Origin: Lacunisphaera sp.
GTDB taxonomy: Bacteria; Verrucomicrobiota; Verrucomicrobiia; Opitutales; Opitutaceae
DNA length: 64,000 nt
Direction of reading: 5' to 3'
NCBI GenBank assembly: GCA_029945445.1
Contig: JAQSCO010000056.1
Location: 10,297-74,296, forward strand
Part shown: piece after piece, positions 44,689 to 53,663 of the stretch
Position numbering within the stretch: the first letter of the stretch is position 1
How the letters are laid out: each line of letters starts with the position of its first letter
The notes under the pieces: model-generated
Database searches by the model: none
The model's input: the letters and a program-made list of their open reading frames with translations, nothing else
What the model was told of the DNA's origin: nothing
Program-made: the position numbers and the translations under genes

Positions 44689-45641
44689 GCCAAGGTGGGT
44701 GCCGGTTTGCCGCGGGCCGGCCGCGGCCGTCGCCGCCAGGCCTGTGGCGGGAGCCGGAAGCGGGCCTGGAACTGGCGGTAGAACGTCGAGACGTCATTGA
44801 AGCCGCAAGAGAACATGACGCCCAGAATCGAGTGTTCGCCAGCCTCCAGCAGCTGGGCGGCATGGGTCAGGCGCTGGTCCGTGAGGTGTTCGCGGAAGGA
44901 TTTCCCGGCAACGGTGCGGAAAAGGCCGCTGAATTGGCGGCGCGACAAGCCCGCCCGGATCGCGGCGCGGTCGAGGTTCCAGTCGTCGTGGAAGTTCTCG
45001 TCGATTTCCCGGAGCACCGCGGCCACGCGCGCCCGGGCGTTGTCCGTCCGGTGCAGCACGGGAATCCGGGTGAGCAGGATGAGGATCTGCGCGGCCAGAC
45101 TGCGCACGGCCAAGGTGGCGCCGGTCGGCAGCACCCGGCTTTCCACCATGGCGCGGCGCCACATCGCCTCCAGCCGGAACCGGCTGGGGCGGCTCAGCTG
45201 CAGCTGGCGACCCGGGATATTCGCCAGGTCCGCCCACAGGCGGCCGAGGTCGGGATCAGTCGCCAGGAATTTCGCGTCGAGGCACAGCAGCAGTAGCGTC
45301 GAAGGTTCGCGGTCGCGGATGGCGTGCCGCAGCTGGTGGGGCAGCAGCAGGACGCTGCCGGCCCGGACCTCGATCGTCGGCCGGCCCTCCTCGCGCAGCT
45401 CCACGCTGCCGGCGAGCACATAGATCAGCTTGTGGTAGGCGTCCGCCCGTTCTGCCATGCGAAAGTCCCGGGCATGGACGCTCTCGGCAAACCGCACGCC
45501 GTAGGCTGGCATGGTGATGGCGAGCGGGCGGGAGAGTTTCACGATCCGGAAAAATTGCCCGATCTGCCAATCGTTGCAAGCCCCCCGTGCCAAGACACCC
45601 GGTTGGCCGCGTGGTAGGGTCAGGAGTCCCCACCGCCGCAT
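44682..45641 (-). CDS. AraC-family regulator divergent from the one-carbon operon
   Basis: A 319-residue regulator. The N-terminal cupin sensor has AERADAYHKLIYVLAGSVELREEG and RAGSVLLLPHQLRH. The C-terminal AraC domain has LDRAAIRAGLSRRQFSGLFRTVAGKSF and FSCGFNDVSTFYRQFQARF. It is divergent from the first methyltransferase gene of the one-carbon cluster and is the likely local regulator. With this start its ATG overlaps the opposing ATG at 45640 by two bases. An internal ATG at 45512 would leave about 128 bp for promoters but cuts off part of the sensor domain. Confidence 0.85.
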   Translation of the reverse strand: MRRWGLLTLPRGQPGVLARGACNDWQIGQFFRIVKLSRPLAITMPAYGVRFAESVHARDFRMAERADAYHKLIYVLAGSVELREEGRPTIEVRAGSVLLLPHQLRHAIRDREPSTLLLLCLDAKFLATDPDLGRLWADLANIPGRQLQLSRPSRFRLEAMWRRAMVESRVLPTGATLAVRSLAAQILILLTRIPVLHRTDNARARVAAVLREIDENFHDDWNLDRAAIRAGLSRRQFSGLFRTVAGKSFREHLTDQRLTHAAQLLEAGEHSILGVMFSCGFNDVSTFYRQFQARFRLPPQAWRRRPRPARGKPAPTLAM

Positions 45642-46725
45642 GATGCCCCCTCTCGCGCCTCCCCCGGTCACCCGCGCCGAAATCGCATCGGTGCTGCGCT
45701 GCGCCGCGCCGCCAACGGTGCCGCCCTTCCTGCCCGCCATCTACGAGCACAAGGGCTGGTTCATCGGCCGCACACCCTCCGCGATCTCCCGCGATGCCGG
45801 CCTCCTCACGCGCGCCCTGCTCGCGGAATACGAGGCGATCGGGCCCGACGCGCTGACCATCGGCGTCGATGTCTACAACCTCGAGGCCGAGGCCCTCGGC
45901 TGCCCGGTCACTTTCTATGAGGGCGATGATGCGTCGATCCCGGGTATCCGGCCCGACCGGCACATCGTGCCGGTGGGCGCCGATCTGATGAAGGCGCCGT
46001 TGCCGAATCCGCTCAAGGACGGCCGCCTCCCCGTCAACCTCGCCGCCGCGCGCGACGTCCGCCGGGCGCTGGGCCAGGCCATCTGGCTGCGCGGCGCGGT
46101 CGCCGGGCCGTTCTCGCTCGCCACCTCGCTGGTCGGCGCCGAGGCGGTCTTCCTCGCGTGCCTCGACCAGCCGGAGTGGGTGCACAGCCTGCTCGCCTAC
46201 GCCGGCCGCATCATCAAGGCGTTTGCCCGGGGCTACCTCGACGCCGGCGTGGAGCTCGTTGTCTTCGATTCGCAGGCGTCGCCGGCCATGATCTCGCCCG
46301 CGATGTATGAGGAATTCGTCCTCCCCGCCACGCAGGAACTGGTGCGGTGGGCCGCGACGCAGGGTGTGCGCGACCTGCCACTGGTCATCGGCGGCGACAC
46401 CACGCGCATCGCCGGGCTGCTCGCGCGGACTGGCGCGAACAACCTGCTGTGTGATTTCTCCGCCGACTTCGACACCTGGGCCGCGGTCTGCGGACAGACG
46501 GGCCGTGCCTTCCGTCGCAATGTGTCGCCGCGGCTCATCGCGGAGGCGACGCCGGACGAAATCCACGCCGTCGCTCTGCGCGAGGTGTGCCGCGGCCGCG
46601 ACCGGCCGGGCTTCATCCTGGGCACCGGGGTCATTCCCTACGGCACGCCGACCGAAAACATCCTCGCGATCAAGCGCGCCTGCCGCGACGGCGCCGGGCC
46701 CGGCCTTTCCTCCCCGCCGCCATGA
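45640..46725 (+). CDS. Uroporphyrinogen decarboxylase-fold methyltransferase-like protein 1
   Basis: A 361-residue protein of the URO-D superfamily (PF01208), which includes corrinoid methyltransferases such as MtaA, MtbA and MtvB. Family-like blocks are AVAGPFSLATSLVGAE, ELVVFDSQASPAMISPAMYEEFVLPATQEL and FILGTGVIPYGTPTENILAI. The zinc-binding H-x-C of MtaA/MtbA is replaced by GGD (VIGGDTTRI) and the distal Cys is absent, so metal use must differ. It is the first gene of a plus-strand operon; its stop overlaps the next start as ATGA. A substrate-specific methyltransferase role is inferred. Confidence 0.78.
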   Translation: MMPPLAPPPVTRAEIASVLRCAAPPTVPPFLPAIYEHKGWFIGRTPSAISRDAGLLTRALLAEYEAIGPDALTIGVDVYNLEAEALGCPVTFYEGDDASIPGIRPDRHIVPVGADLMKAPLPNPLKDGRLPVNLAAARDVRRALGQAIWLRGAVAGPFSLATSLVGAEAVFLACLDQPEWVHSLLAYAGRIIKAFARGYLDAGVELVVFDSQASPAMISPAMYEEFVLPATQELVRWAATQGVRDLPLVIGGDTTRIAGLLARTGANNLLCDFSADFDTWAAVCGQTGRAFRRNVSPRLIAEATPDEIHAVALREVCRGRDRPGFILGTGVIPYGTPTENILAIKRACRDGAGPGLSSPPP

Positions 46726-48305
46726 CGCTCCGCGAAAAACTTGAGGGCACGACCGATTTCGTCGTCGGGGTCGAGCTGGTCTCGACCCGCGGCACGCTGG
46801 CCGGGACGCGCGCGGCGCGGACGGTCGCCTTCGCCCGCGAGCTGGCGGCGCCCGGGCGCGTCGACTGGGTCTCGATCACTGACAACGCCGGCGGCAATCC
46901 CCAGCTCGCGCCTGCCGCGCTGGCCGCGATCATCCGCCCGTCCGGCCGCGAGGTGGTCGTCCACCTTTCCTGCAAGGACCAGAACCGCAACGGGCTTGAG
47001 TCCACGGCGTGGCACCTCGCCAGCGAGGGCCTGCAGAACCTGCTCGTCCTGTCGGGCGACTACTCCGGCCTCGGCATCCACGGCGGGGCCAAGCCGGTTT
47101 TCGACCTTGATTCCATCGGCCTGCTCACGCTGCTCGGGCAGATGAACGCCGGTGTCGATGTCACGCGTCCGGGCGCCAGTTTGCCCTCGCGCCTCGCGGG
47201 GACCGCGTTCTACCCGGGCTGCGTCGTCACGAACTTCAAGCTGCACGAGAACGAGGTCATGCCCCAGCTCCTGAAGCTGGAGAAGAAGCTCCAGTGCGGC
47301 GCCCGCTGGATCATCAACCAGATCGGCTACGACTCGCGCAAGATCCACGAGCTCATCGTCTGGCTGCGGGAGCGCGGGTGGGGCGGGGTGCCGCTCATCG
47401 GCAATGTCTTCCTGCTGAACCCCGGCGTCGCGCGGCGCTTCCGCGCGCAGAAGATCCCGGGGGTCGTCCTCTCCGACGAGCTGGCCGCGCTCTGCGAGCG
47501 CCACGCCGCGTCGCCGGACCGCGGCCAGGCCTTCTTCGTCGAACTCGCGGCCCGGCAGATCGCGATCTACCGCGGGCTCGGTTACCGGGGCGTCTACCTC
47601 GGCGGCCTGCACACGATCGCCGAGGTCGACCGCGTGCTCGAACTGGAGCGCAGCTTCGGCCCGCAGGACTGGCAGCGCTTCGCCCGCGAGATCCGCTTCT
47701 CGCGGCCGGGCGAGTTTTTCCATTACGCCGAGGATCCCGCCACGGGACTGGCCGACCCGGCGCGCCTGCACCCGGATTATGCCGCGACGCTGCGGCGCGC
47801 GACGCCCAACGTCACCGCGGCCTACCGCATCTCAAAATTCATCCACCGCCTCATGTTCACGGAGGGCCGGGGCCTGTGGTCGCTCGGGGCCTGGTTGACC
47901 GGCGGGGCGCGCGACCCGCGGCAGGGCCCGGCGCTGCTGCGGCTCGCGGAGCGCGCGGGCAAGGGCGCGATGTTCGGCTGCAAGGATTGCGGCGACTGCT
48001 CGCTGCCCGACATCGCCTTCCTGTGCCCGGAGTCGGCCTGCGCGAAGAACCAGCGCAACGGCCCCTGCGGCGGCACGCGCGACGGCCGGTGCGAGGTCGA
48101 GGACTTCGAGTGCATCTGGTCCCGCGCCTACGATCGCCTGAAATACGAAGGGCGCGCCGGCGCCCTGCTCGCGCACGCCCCGGTGCTGCAGGATCAGGAC
48201 CTGCGCGGCACCTCCAGCTGGGCCAACACCTGGCACCACCGCGATCACCTGGCCAAGCGCGCCCCGACCCCCGCCGCCCCGCCGCCCGTCCCCCCGATCT
48301 CATGA
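46722..48305 (+). CDS. metF: Methylene-H4folate reductase fused to MetV-type zinc domain
   Basis: A 527-residue protein. Residues 1 to about 300 form a MetF barrel: TDFVVGVELVSTRG, DWVSITDNAGG, NLLVLSGDYSGLG. A C-terminal domain (roughly 370-490) is rich in cysteines: FGCKDCGDCSLPD, LCPESACAKNQRNGPCGG, GRCEVEDFECIW. That pattern belongs to MetV-type domains (PF12225), which in acetogens are separate partners of MetF. The reaction interconverts 5-methyl- and 5,10-methylene-H4folate; here oxidation of methyl-H4folate is expected. ATGA overlaps at both ends couple it to its neighbours. The last 20 residues are Pro/Ala-rich. Confidence 0.88.
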   Translation: MTLREKLEGTTDFVVGVELVSTRGTLAGTRAARTVAFARELAAPGRVDWVSITDNAGGNPQLAPAALAAIIRPSGREVVVHLSCKDQNRNGLESTAWHLASEGLQNLLVLSGDYSGLGIHGGAKPVFDLDSIGLLTLLGQMNAGVDVTRPGASLPSRLAGTAFYPGCVVTNFKLHENEVMPQLLKLEKKLQCGARWIINQIGYDSRKIHELIVWLRERGWGGVPLIGNVFLLNPGVARRFRAQKIPGVVLSDELAALCERHAASPDRGQAFFVELAARQIAIYRGLGYRGVYLGGLHTIAEVDRVLELERSFGPQDWQRFAREIRFSRPGEFFHYAEDPATGLADPARLHPDYAATLRRATPNVTAAYRISKFIHRLMFTEGRGLWSLGAWLTGGARDPRQGPALLRLAERAGKGAMFGCKDCGDCSLPDIAFLCPESACAKNQRNGPCGGTRDGRCEVEDFECIWSRAYDRLKYEGRAGALLAHAPVLQDQDLRGTSSWANTWHHRDHLAKRAPTPAAPPPVPPIS

Positions 48306-49237
48306 GCCATCCCGCCCGCATCCGCATCATTGGTGAATTGATCAACAACGCCTACGCCCGCGGCCGCCGGGCGTGGGCGGCGCGCGACGTCGCGGGCTAC
48401 CAGCGCCTCGCGAAGCTCCAGAGCGACGCCGGCGCCGAGCTCGTCAACCTCAACCTCGACGGCACGCAGAGCGTGGCCGTGCGCACCGAGGAGATGCTCG
48501 AGTTCCTGCCGCGCGTCATCCCGGCCATCCAGGCCGCGACCGACGTGCCGTTGAGCTTCGACAACCCCAGCCTCGAATACCACCGCGTCGCCCTTCGGGT
48601 GTTCGACCGCGCGAAGTGCCGCGGCAAGCCGCTCTTCAATTCCCTCGCGGCGTCGCGCCACCACATCAAGGAGAGCCTCGAGCTGATCCGCGAGCACGAC
48701 CTGCGCTGCATTGTCATGGCGTCCGAGATTTTCCTGCCTGGCGGCGGCTCGGGCCAGAGCCTCGATCCGCGGCAGAGCTACGAGACGGTGCGGCGCTTCG
48801 TCGACCTGCTGGTGACGAAGGGCGGCCGCACGCTCGACGACATCATCGTCGACCCCGGTCTGGCGCCCGTCAGCGCCGACACGTGCGGGCTCGTCAACCT
48901 CGGCCTCGACACGATGCGCCTGTGCCGCGCGGACCCGCACCTGCGCGGCCTGCATTTTTCCGTCGGCCTGTCCAATTTCGCCTGGGGCACGCCGAAGGCG
49001 GTCAAGGCCCGGCTCGAGCGCGCCTACCTTGCGCTGGCCGCGCGCGCCGGCCTCGACTTCGCGCTCGCCAATGTCGAGACCAACTCCACGCCGCTGCCGG
49101 ACGACGACCCGCTCATTGCCCTGCTGGAGGAGGCGCTGGAGGCGGGCCGCCCGGTGAACGGCGAACCACTGGAGGAGGCCGGCTACCGGCAGACCGACAA
49201 GATCATGGAAATCTGCGCCGCCTGCACCAAGGCATGA
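48302..49237 (+). CDS. Methyl-H4folate:corrinoid methyltransferase-like (pterin-binding) protein
   Basis: A 311-residue pterin-binding TIM barrel (PF00809). Blocks line up with acetogen AcsE/MeTr: IIGELINN (IGERIN in AcsE), AELVNLNLDG, PLSFDNPS, PLFNSLAA, DIIVDPGLAPVSAD and FSVGLSNFAWGTPK. AcsE-type enzymes move a methyl group between H4folate and a corrinoid protein, which is the missing link between the corrinoid carrier at 55255 and MetF here. It has ATGA overlaps with both flanking genes. DHPS is less likely because the folate-synthesis motifs differ and the context is one-carbon transfer. Confidence 0.82.
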   Translation: MSHPARIRIIGELINNAYARGRRAWAARDVAGYQRLAKLQSDAGAELVNLNLDGTQSVAVRTEEMLEFLPRVIPAIQAATDVPLSFDNPSLEYHRVALRVFDRAKCRGKPLFNSLAASRHHIKESLELIREHDLRCIVMASEIFLPGGGSGQSLDPRQSYETVRRFVDLLVTKGGRTLDDIIVDPGLAPVSADTCGLVNLGLDTMRLCRADPHLRGLHFSVGLSNFAWGTPKAVKARLERAYLALAARAGLDFALANVETNSTPLPDDDPLIALLEEALEAGRPVNGEPLEEAGYRQTDKIMEICAACTKA

Positions 49238-50538
49238 TCGCGCCACCCGCCGAACTCTCCGTCCTGGCGCCTGCGCTCACGCCGCGGGCGGGTGAACCCG
49301 TCTGGCTGCGCGTCGGCCGGCTGTTCACCGGCCGCGACACCACGGTGTTGCGCGATGCCCACCTGGTCTACGACGGCGCCCGTATCCGGCATGCCGGAGG
49401 CGTCTCCCCCGCTGCGGCCATCCTGCGCCCCGGCCAGATTGAGCCGGACCTGGTGCTGCCGGAATTCACCGCGCTGCCCGGGCTCACCGACGCGCACACG
49501 CATCTCTTCCTGGAGGGCGGCGAACTCGAGCCGGCCAAGCGCGCGGTCTACCTGCAACTCCCGGCGGACGAATTGCAAAACCGCGCCGCGGCCCGGCTCG
49601 CGCGCCTCGTGGCCCTCGGGGTCACGGCCGTGCGCGAGGCGGGTGACCGGCATGGCGTCGGCCTCGGCCTGCAGGCCCGCTATCGTTCGCGCGCGCCGGG
49701 ACTCATGCCCTACGTGGACGCCCCCGGCGCCGCGATCAACCACCAGGGCCGCTACGGCTCGTTCATGTCGCGGCCGATGGAAGAGCAGGGGACCCCCGCC
49801 GGTGCGGTGGACGAGCGCATCGCCGCCGGCGCGCACCGGATCAAGCTGATCGCGACCGGCATCATCAACTTCGAGAAGGGGGCCGTCACCGCCGCGCCCC
49901 AGATGCCCGCGCCGGAACTGGCGGAGTTCGCCGCCGCCGCGCGCGCCCGCGGCCGGCAGACCATGGTCCACTGTTCCGGCCGCGACGGCGTGGCCAACTG
50001 CCTGGCCGCCGGGGTCGACAGCGTCGAGCACGGCTACTTCGTGGACGACGAGCAACTCGCGCAGATGCGCGATCGCGGCACCGCGTGGGTGCCGACCCTC
50101 GCGCCCGTGCAGTTCCAGGTCGACGCCGCCGGCGCGCTCGGCTGGAGCGATCTCATCCGCTCCAACCTCCAGCGCATCCTCGACGGTCATGCGCGCAGCC
50201 TCGTCCGGGCGGTCGGACTTGGCGTGTGCGTCGTGGCGGGCAGCGACGCCGGCTCCCATGGCGTGCCGCATGGGTGGGGTTTGGTCACCGAACTGGAGTT
50301 GATGCAGCGCGCGGGCCTCACCGTCGCGCAGGTGCTCCGCAGTGCCACGGGCGCCGGCGCGGAACGGCTGGGCTACGCCGGCGATTTCGGGCGGCTCACG
50401 GCCGGTGCGGCGGCGCGCTTCCTTCTGACCCCGCACGACGTCCTCGGCTCGGTGGCAAATCTCCGCCGCCCCAAGGCCGTGATCTTCGACGGCCAGGTGC
50501 TCACCACCGGCGACGATCCGGCTGTGCCCGGGCTCTGA
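49234..50538 (+). CDS. Amidohydrolase-superfamily protein
   Basis: A 434-residue metal-dependent hydrolase. Metal ligands of the superfamily are visible: H-x-H in LTDAHTHLFLE, His in MVHCSGRDG, His in SVEHGYF and Asp in VAGSDAGSHG. The C-terminal region returns to the small beta domain (FGRLTAGAAARFLL). It would hydrolyse an amide, lactam, lactone or similar bond in the cytoplasm. It is embedded in the one-carbon operon by an ATGA overlap. It may open a ring or trim the methylated substrate or its demethylated product; this is inference. Confidence 0.83.
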   Translation: MIAPPAELSVLAPALTPRAGEPVWLRVGRLFTGRDTTVLRDAHLVYDGARIRHAGGVSPAAAILRPGQIEPDLVLPEFTALPGLTDAHTHLFLEGGELEPAKRAVYLQLPADELQNRAAARLARLVALGVTAVREAGDRHGVGLGLQARYRSRAPGLMPYVDAPGAAINHQGRYGSFMSRPMEEQGTPAGAVDERIAAGAHRIKLIATGIINFEKGAVTAAPQMPAPELAEFAAAARARGRQTMVHCSGRDGVANCLAAGVDSVEHGYFVDDEQLAQMRDRGTAWVPTLAPVQFQVDAAGALGWSDLIRSNLQRILDGHARSLVRAVGLGVCVVAGSDAGSHGVPHGWGLVTELELMQRAGLTVAQVLRSATGAGAERLGYAGDFGRLTAGAAARFLLTPHDVLGSVANLRRPKAVIFDGQVLTTGDDPAVPGL

Positions 50539-50554
50539 TATTATTATTCCACGC

Positions 50555-51592
50555 ATGCAACTGACCGAAGACCTCCCCCTCCATATCCTCCGCCGCACCT
50601 GGCAACCTGTGGCCAACTCCGCCGACCTGCCGCCGGGCAGGGTCACGGGCTATACGCTGCTCGAGACCGAGCTGGTCATCGCACGCTTTGCCGATGGGCG
50701 CGTGCTGGCTGCCGATGTGGCCTGCCCGCACAAGGGCGCGCGGCTCTCGCAGGGCTGCATCCGTGACGGCGAACTCATGTGCCCGTATCACGGCTGGCGC
50801 TTCGACGCCGGCGGCGCGTGCCAGTCGATCCCCTCGCTGCTCGAGCCGAACGCGGAAAAGCAGGCGTTGTCGCACCTGAAGACCTACGCGGTGCAGGAGC
50901 GCTACGGCTTTGTCTGGGTGAAACTTGAAAAGGCCGCACTGCCCAACGGGCTGGTGCACGAACTCCCATTGGTGCCCGAGTTCGAGGACCCGCGCTGGGC
51001 CTACCGGCTGGGCCCGCCGATGGCCTTCGCGGCCGGGTGGCGGCGCGAAGTGGAAAACTACCTCGACATGTCGCATTTCGCCTTCGCCCACAGCGGCACC
51101 CTCGGCGTCTCGGCCGACCCGCGCATCCGCGGGATGGAGATCAAGGCCACACTGGACGGCGGCTACCAGATGGACGCGCCGTTCCCCGCGCTCCAATCGA
51201 CGCACGAGCTGCCCGGCAAGCTGCAGAGCGCGCACCACCGAAAGCAGCGCGGCCACCTCCCGAATTTCACCACGATCCGGCAAAGTTTTCCGGACGGCGA
51301 CGAACGCGTGCTCGTGCACATCCCGTCGCCCAACACGCGCGACAGTTGCACCTGCTTCTGGTCGCTCGCCATCTCGCCCGGCTTTCAGGGCCCGCCGCCC
51401 GAGGCGCAGATCGAATTCGCCATCAAGGTGCTCGACGAGGACCGCCGCATGTGTGAGATGCAGGTGCCGCGCGAGGTGCCCATCAATCCGGCGCGCGGCG
51501 GGTGGGGCGTGCTCGTGATGCCCGGCGACACCCTCGCGAACACCTTCCAGAAACAACTCCGCCGTTGGCTGACCGCCGGCACCCACGACTGA
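50555..51592 (+). CDS. Rieske non-heme iron oxygenase
   Basis: A 345-residue oxygenase alpha-subunit-like protein. The Rieske [2Fe-2S] ligands are C57, H59, C76 and H79 (ACPHKGARLSQG, CPYHGW). The mononuclear iron site is N168, D171, H174, H179 in ENYLDMSHFAFAHS. The size and architecture fit O-/N-demethylating monooxygenases of the VanA group, which release the methyl group as formaldehyde. A dedicated reductase gene is not seen in the window. An oxygen-dependent enzyme among corrinoid methyltransferase genes is unexpected and implies an aerobic route acting on the same or a related substrate. Confidence 0.88.
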   Translation: MQLTEDLPLHILRRTWQPVANSADLPPGRVTGYTLLETELVIARFADGRVLAADVACPHKGARLSQGCIRDGELMCPYHGWRFDAGGACQSIPSLLEPNAEKQALSHLKTYAVQERYGFVWVKLEKAALPNGLVHELPLVPEFEDPRWAYRLGPPMAFAAGWRREVENYLDMSHFAFAHSGTLGVSADPRIRGMEIKATLDGGYQMDAPFPALQSTHELPGKLQSAHHRKQRGHLPNFTTIRQSFPDGDERVLVHIPSPNTRDSCTCFWSLAISPGFQGPPPEAQIEFAIKVLDEDRRMCEMQVPREVPINPARGGWGVLVMPGDTLANTFQKQLRRWLTAGTHD

Positions 51593-51618
51593 ATTTCATT
51601 ACCAACCCCAACCCACCC

Positions 51619-52758
51619 ATGTGCGATTCCTGCCTGCCCTCTGACAGCTCCGTCACCTCTCCCGCCGCCGCGAAGCCCGCGCGCGCCCAGGCCGCCGCGG
51701 CCGCGCGCGCGCCGTCCAAGTCCGCCAAGCCCGTCGGGCCCGGCAGCCCGAAATCGCCGCGCATCCTCACGACGACGGTCGGCTCCTATCCCGTGCCGGA
51801 CTGGCTGGCCGCACTGCCAAGCGAGCAGGGCGTGATCGACGCCACGCGCGTGGTGTTCGACATCCAGCGCCAGGCCGGCATCGACCTGCCGACCGACGGC
51901 GAACTCTACCGCTTCGACGTCAACCATCCTGACACAAACGGCATGATCGAGTATTTCATCCGCCCGATGGCGAACGTCTCGGGTGTGGTCGGCCGCACCG
52001 TCAGCGAGGAATTCGCGCGGCATTCGCCGATGGGCTTCCGCCGCAAGCCGGCGGGCGTCGTCGAGGGCCGCCTCGGCGAGGGTTCGCTCAACCTGCTCGC
52101 CGACTGCCAGCGCGCCGCCGCGGTGTCGGGCGGGGCCTTCAAGTTTACCGTCACGAGCCCCTACATGCTGGCGCGCACGTTGCTCGACCACCATTACCGC
52201 AACTTCGCCGACCTCACGCTCGCCGTCGCGGACGTCCTCGCCGCGCAGATGCCCGGCCTGCCCGCCGCCTGCGTGCAGGTGGACGAGGCCAACATCCCCG
52301 GCAATCCCGCCGACGGCCCGCTGGCGGCTGCGGCGATGAACCGCGTGCTCGACGCCATCAGCCCCGGCACGGAGCGCGCCGTGCACTTCTGCTTCGGCAA
52401 CTACGGCGGCCAGACCATCCAGGCCGGCAAGTGGGCCGCGCTGATCAAATTCCTCAACGCCCTGCATTGCGACCACCTCGTGCTCGAGCTGGCGCATCGC
52501 CCGAAGGCGGACATCGACGCCCTCAAGCAGATCGACAAGTCGATCGCCCTCGGCGTCGGCGTCGTCGACATCAAGGTCAACCACATCGAGACCGCGGACG
52601 AGATCGCCGCCGCCATCGAGGCGGTGGAGAAGAAGGTGGGCGCGGGCCGCGTGAAATGGGTGCACCCCGACTGCGGCTTCTGGATGCTCAAGCGCTCGGT
52701 CGCCGACCGGAAGATGGAGGCGCTCGTCCGCGGCCGCGACAAATACCTCGGGCGCTGA
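51619..52758 (+). CDS. MetE-core-like methionine synthase (cobalamin-independent type)
   Basis: A 379-residue protein matching only the C-terminal catalytic half of MetE (PF01717). The zinc ligand pattern is conserved: H256-x-C258 in VHFCFGNYGG, a Glu in LVLELAHRP and C352 in HPDCGFW. The substrate motif VDEANIPG is also present. The N-terminal 45 residues are an Ala/Pro/Ser/Lys-rich low-complexity extension containing C2 and C5. Stand-alone MetE cores can take methyl groups from donors other than polyglutamyl methyl-H4folate, including methylcobalamin-type donors. It converges on the BHMT-like gene with 8 bp between stops. Confidence 0.83.
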   Translation: MCDSCLPSDSSVTSPAAAKPARAQAAAAARAPSKSAKPVGPGSPKSPRILTTTVGSYPVPDWLAALPSEQGVIDATRVVFDIQRQAGIDLPTDGELYRFDVNHPDTNGMIEYFIRPMANVSGVVGRTVSEEFARHSPMGFRRKPAGVVEGRLGEGSLNLLADCQRAAAVSGGAFKFTVTSPYMLARTLLDHHYRNFADLTLAVADVLAAQMPGLPAACVQVDEANIPGNPADGPLAAAAMNRVLDAISPGTERAVHFCFGNYGGQTIQAGKWAALIKFLNALHCDHLVLELAHRPKADIDALKQIDKSIALGVGVVDIKVNHIETADEIAAAIEAVEKKVGAGRVKWVHPDCGFWMLKRSVADRKMEALVRGRDKYLGR

Positions 52759-52766
52759 GCCCGGGG

Positions 52767-53663
52767 TCAGCCCCGCACGAGCTTCGCCATGGCCGCGATG
52801 TGCGCCGGCGTGCTGCCGCAGCAGCCGCCGACGATGCGCGCGCCGGCCGCCAGGAAACGGGGCGCAGCCTCGGCGAACTGCGCGGCCGACTCGTCGTAGC
52901 AGATCTTGCCATCCACGAGCTTGGGCGAGCCCGCGTTGGGCTGCACGATCACCGGGTGGCCGTGGGCCGCGGCGACAAGCTCGGCGGTGAGTCTCTCGTA
53001 GTCGGCCAGCGACAGCGCGGTGCCGCAATTGGCCCCCACGACGTCCGCGCCCGCGGCGAGCACGGCGGCCAGCGCCTCGGCGGCGCTGGTGCCCAGCATC
53101 GTGCGGTAGCCGCGCGGGGATTGCTGGAAGGTGAAAGTGACAAACACCAGGGCCGCGCCGCAGGCCTTGGCGGCCGCCACGGCCAGCACGGCCTCGGCAG
53201 GATCGGACATGGTTTCGACCAGGATGGCGTCGGCCCCGCCCTCGAGCAGGGCGGTGATCTGTTCGCGGAACGCGGCGGCGACATCGTCGGGCAGCGACTC
53301 GCCCAGCGGCTCGAGCATGCCGCCGAAGGGACCGACATCGCCGAGCACCCAGGCGCGCTCGCCGGCGATCCGGCGCGCGAGGCGCGCGGCGGCGGCGTTG
53401 AGCTCGCGCACGCGACCGCCGGCCCCGTGCGGGCCGAGGACGCCGGCCGTGCCGCCAAAGGTGTTTGTCGTGAGCAGATCGGCGCCCGCGGAGAGATAGG
53501 CCTGGTGGACCTGCTGCAGGCGTTCGGGATGGTCCACCGCCCAGAGTTCGCCGCAGGCGCCGGGCGCGAGCCCGAGCAGCTGGAGCTGCGTGCCGGTGGC
53601 GCCGTCGCAGAGCAGCGGGCGGCGGGCGAGTTCCTGGCGGAGCAGGGCGGTGCGGGCGTTCAT
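52767..53663 (-). CDS. Betaine/S-methylmethionine-homocysteine methyltransferase-like protein
   Basis: A 298-residue protein of the zinc-dependent homocysteine S-methyltransferase family (PF02574), also the first domain of MetH. The start LLCDGATGTQLQ is typical, and the zinc ligands are C213 (GANCG), C281 and C282 (GGCCGST). It transfers a methyl group to homocysteine; the donor could be betaine, S-methylmethionine, or a corrinoid protein as in MetH. In this setting the corrinoid protein at 55255 is an attractive donor. Its ATG overlaps the preceding gene's stop by ATGA. Confidence 0.86.
   Translation of the reverse strand: MNARTALLRQELARRPLLCDGATGTQLQLLGLAPGACGELWAVDHPERLQQVHQAYLSAGADLLTTNTFGGTAGVLGPHGAGGRVRELNAAAARLARRIAGERAWVLGDVGPFGGMLEPLGESLPDDVAAAFREQITALLEGGADAILVETMSDPAEAVLAVAAAKACGAALVFVTFTFQQSPRGYRTMLGTSAAEALAAVLAAGADVVGANCGTALSLADYERLTAELVAAAHGHPVIVQPNAGSPKLVDGKICYDESAAQFAEAAPRFLAAGARIVGGCCGSTPAHIAAMAKLVRG

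Noticed and set aside
48302..49237. Dihydropteroate synthase (FolP)
   Set aside because: The fold is shared, but motif spacing matches AcsE-type methyl-H4folate methyltransferases and the gene is coupled to MetF.
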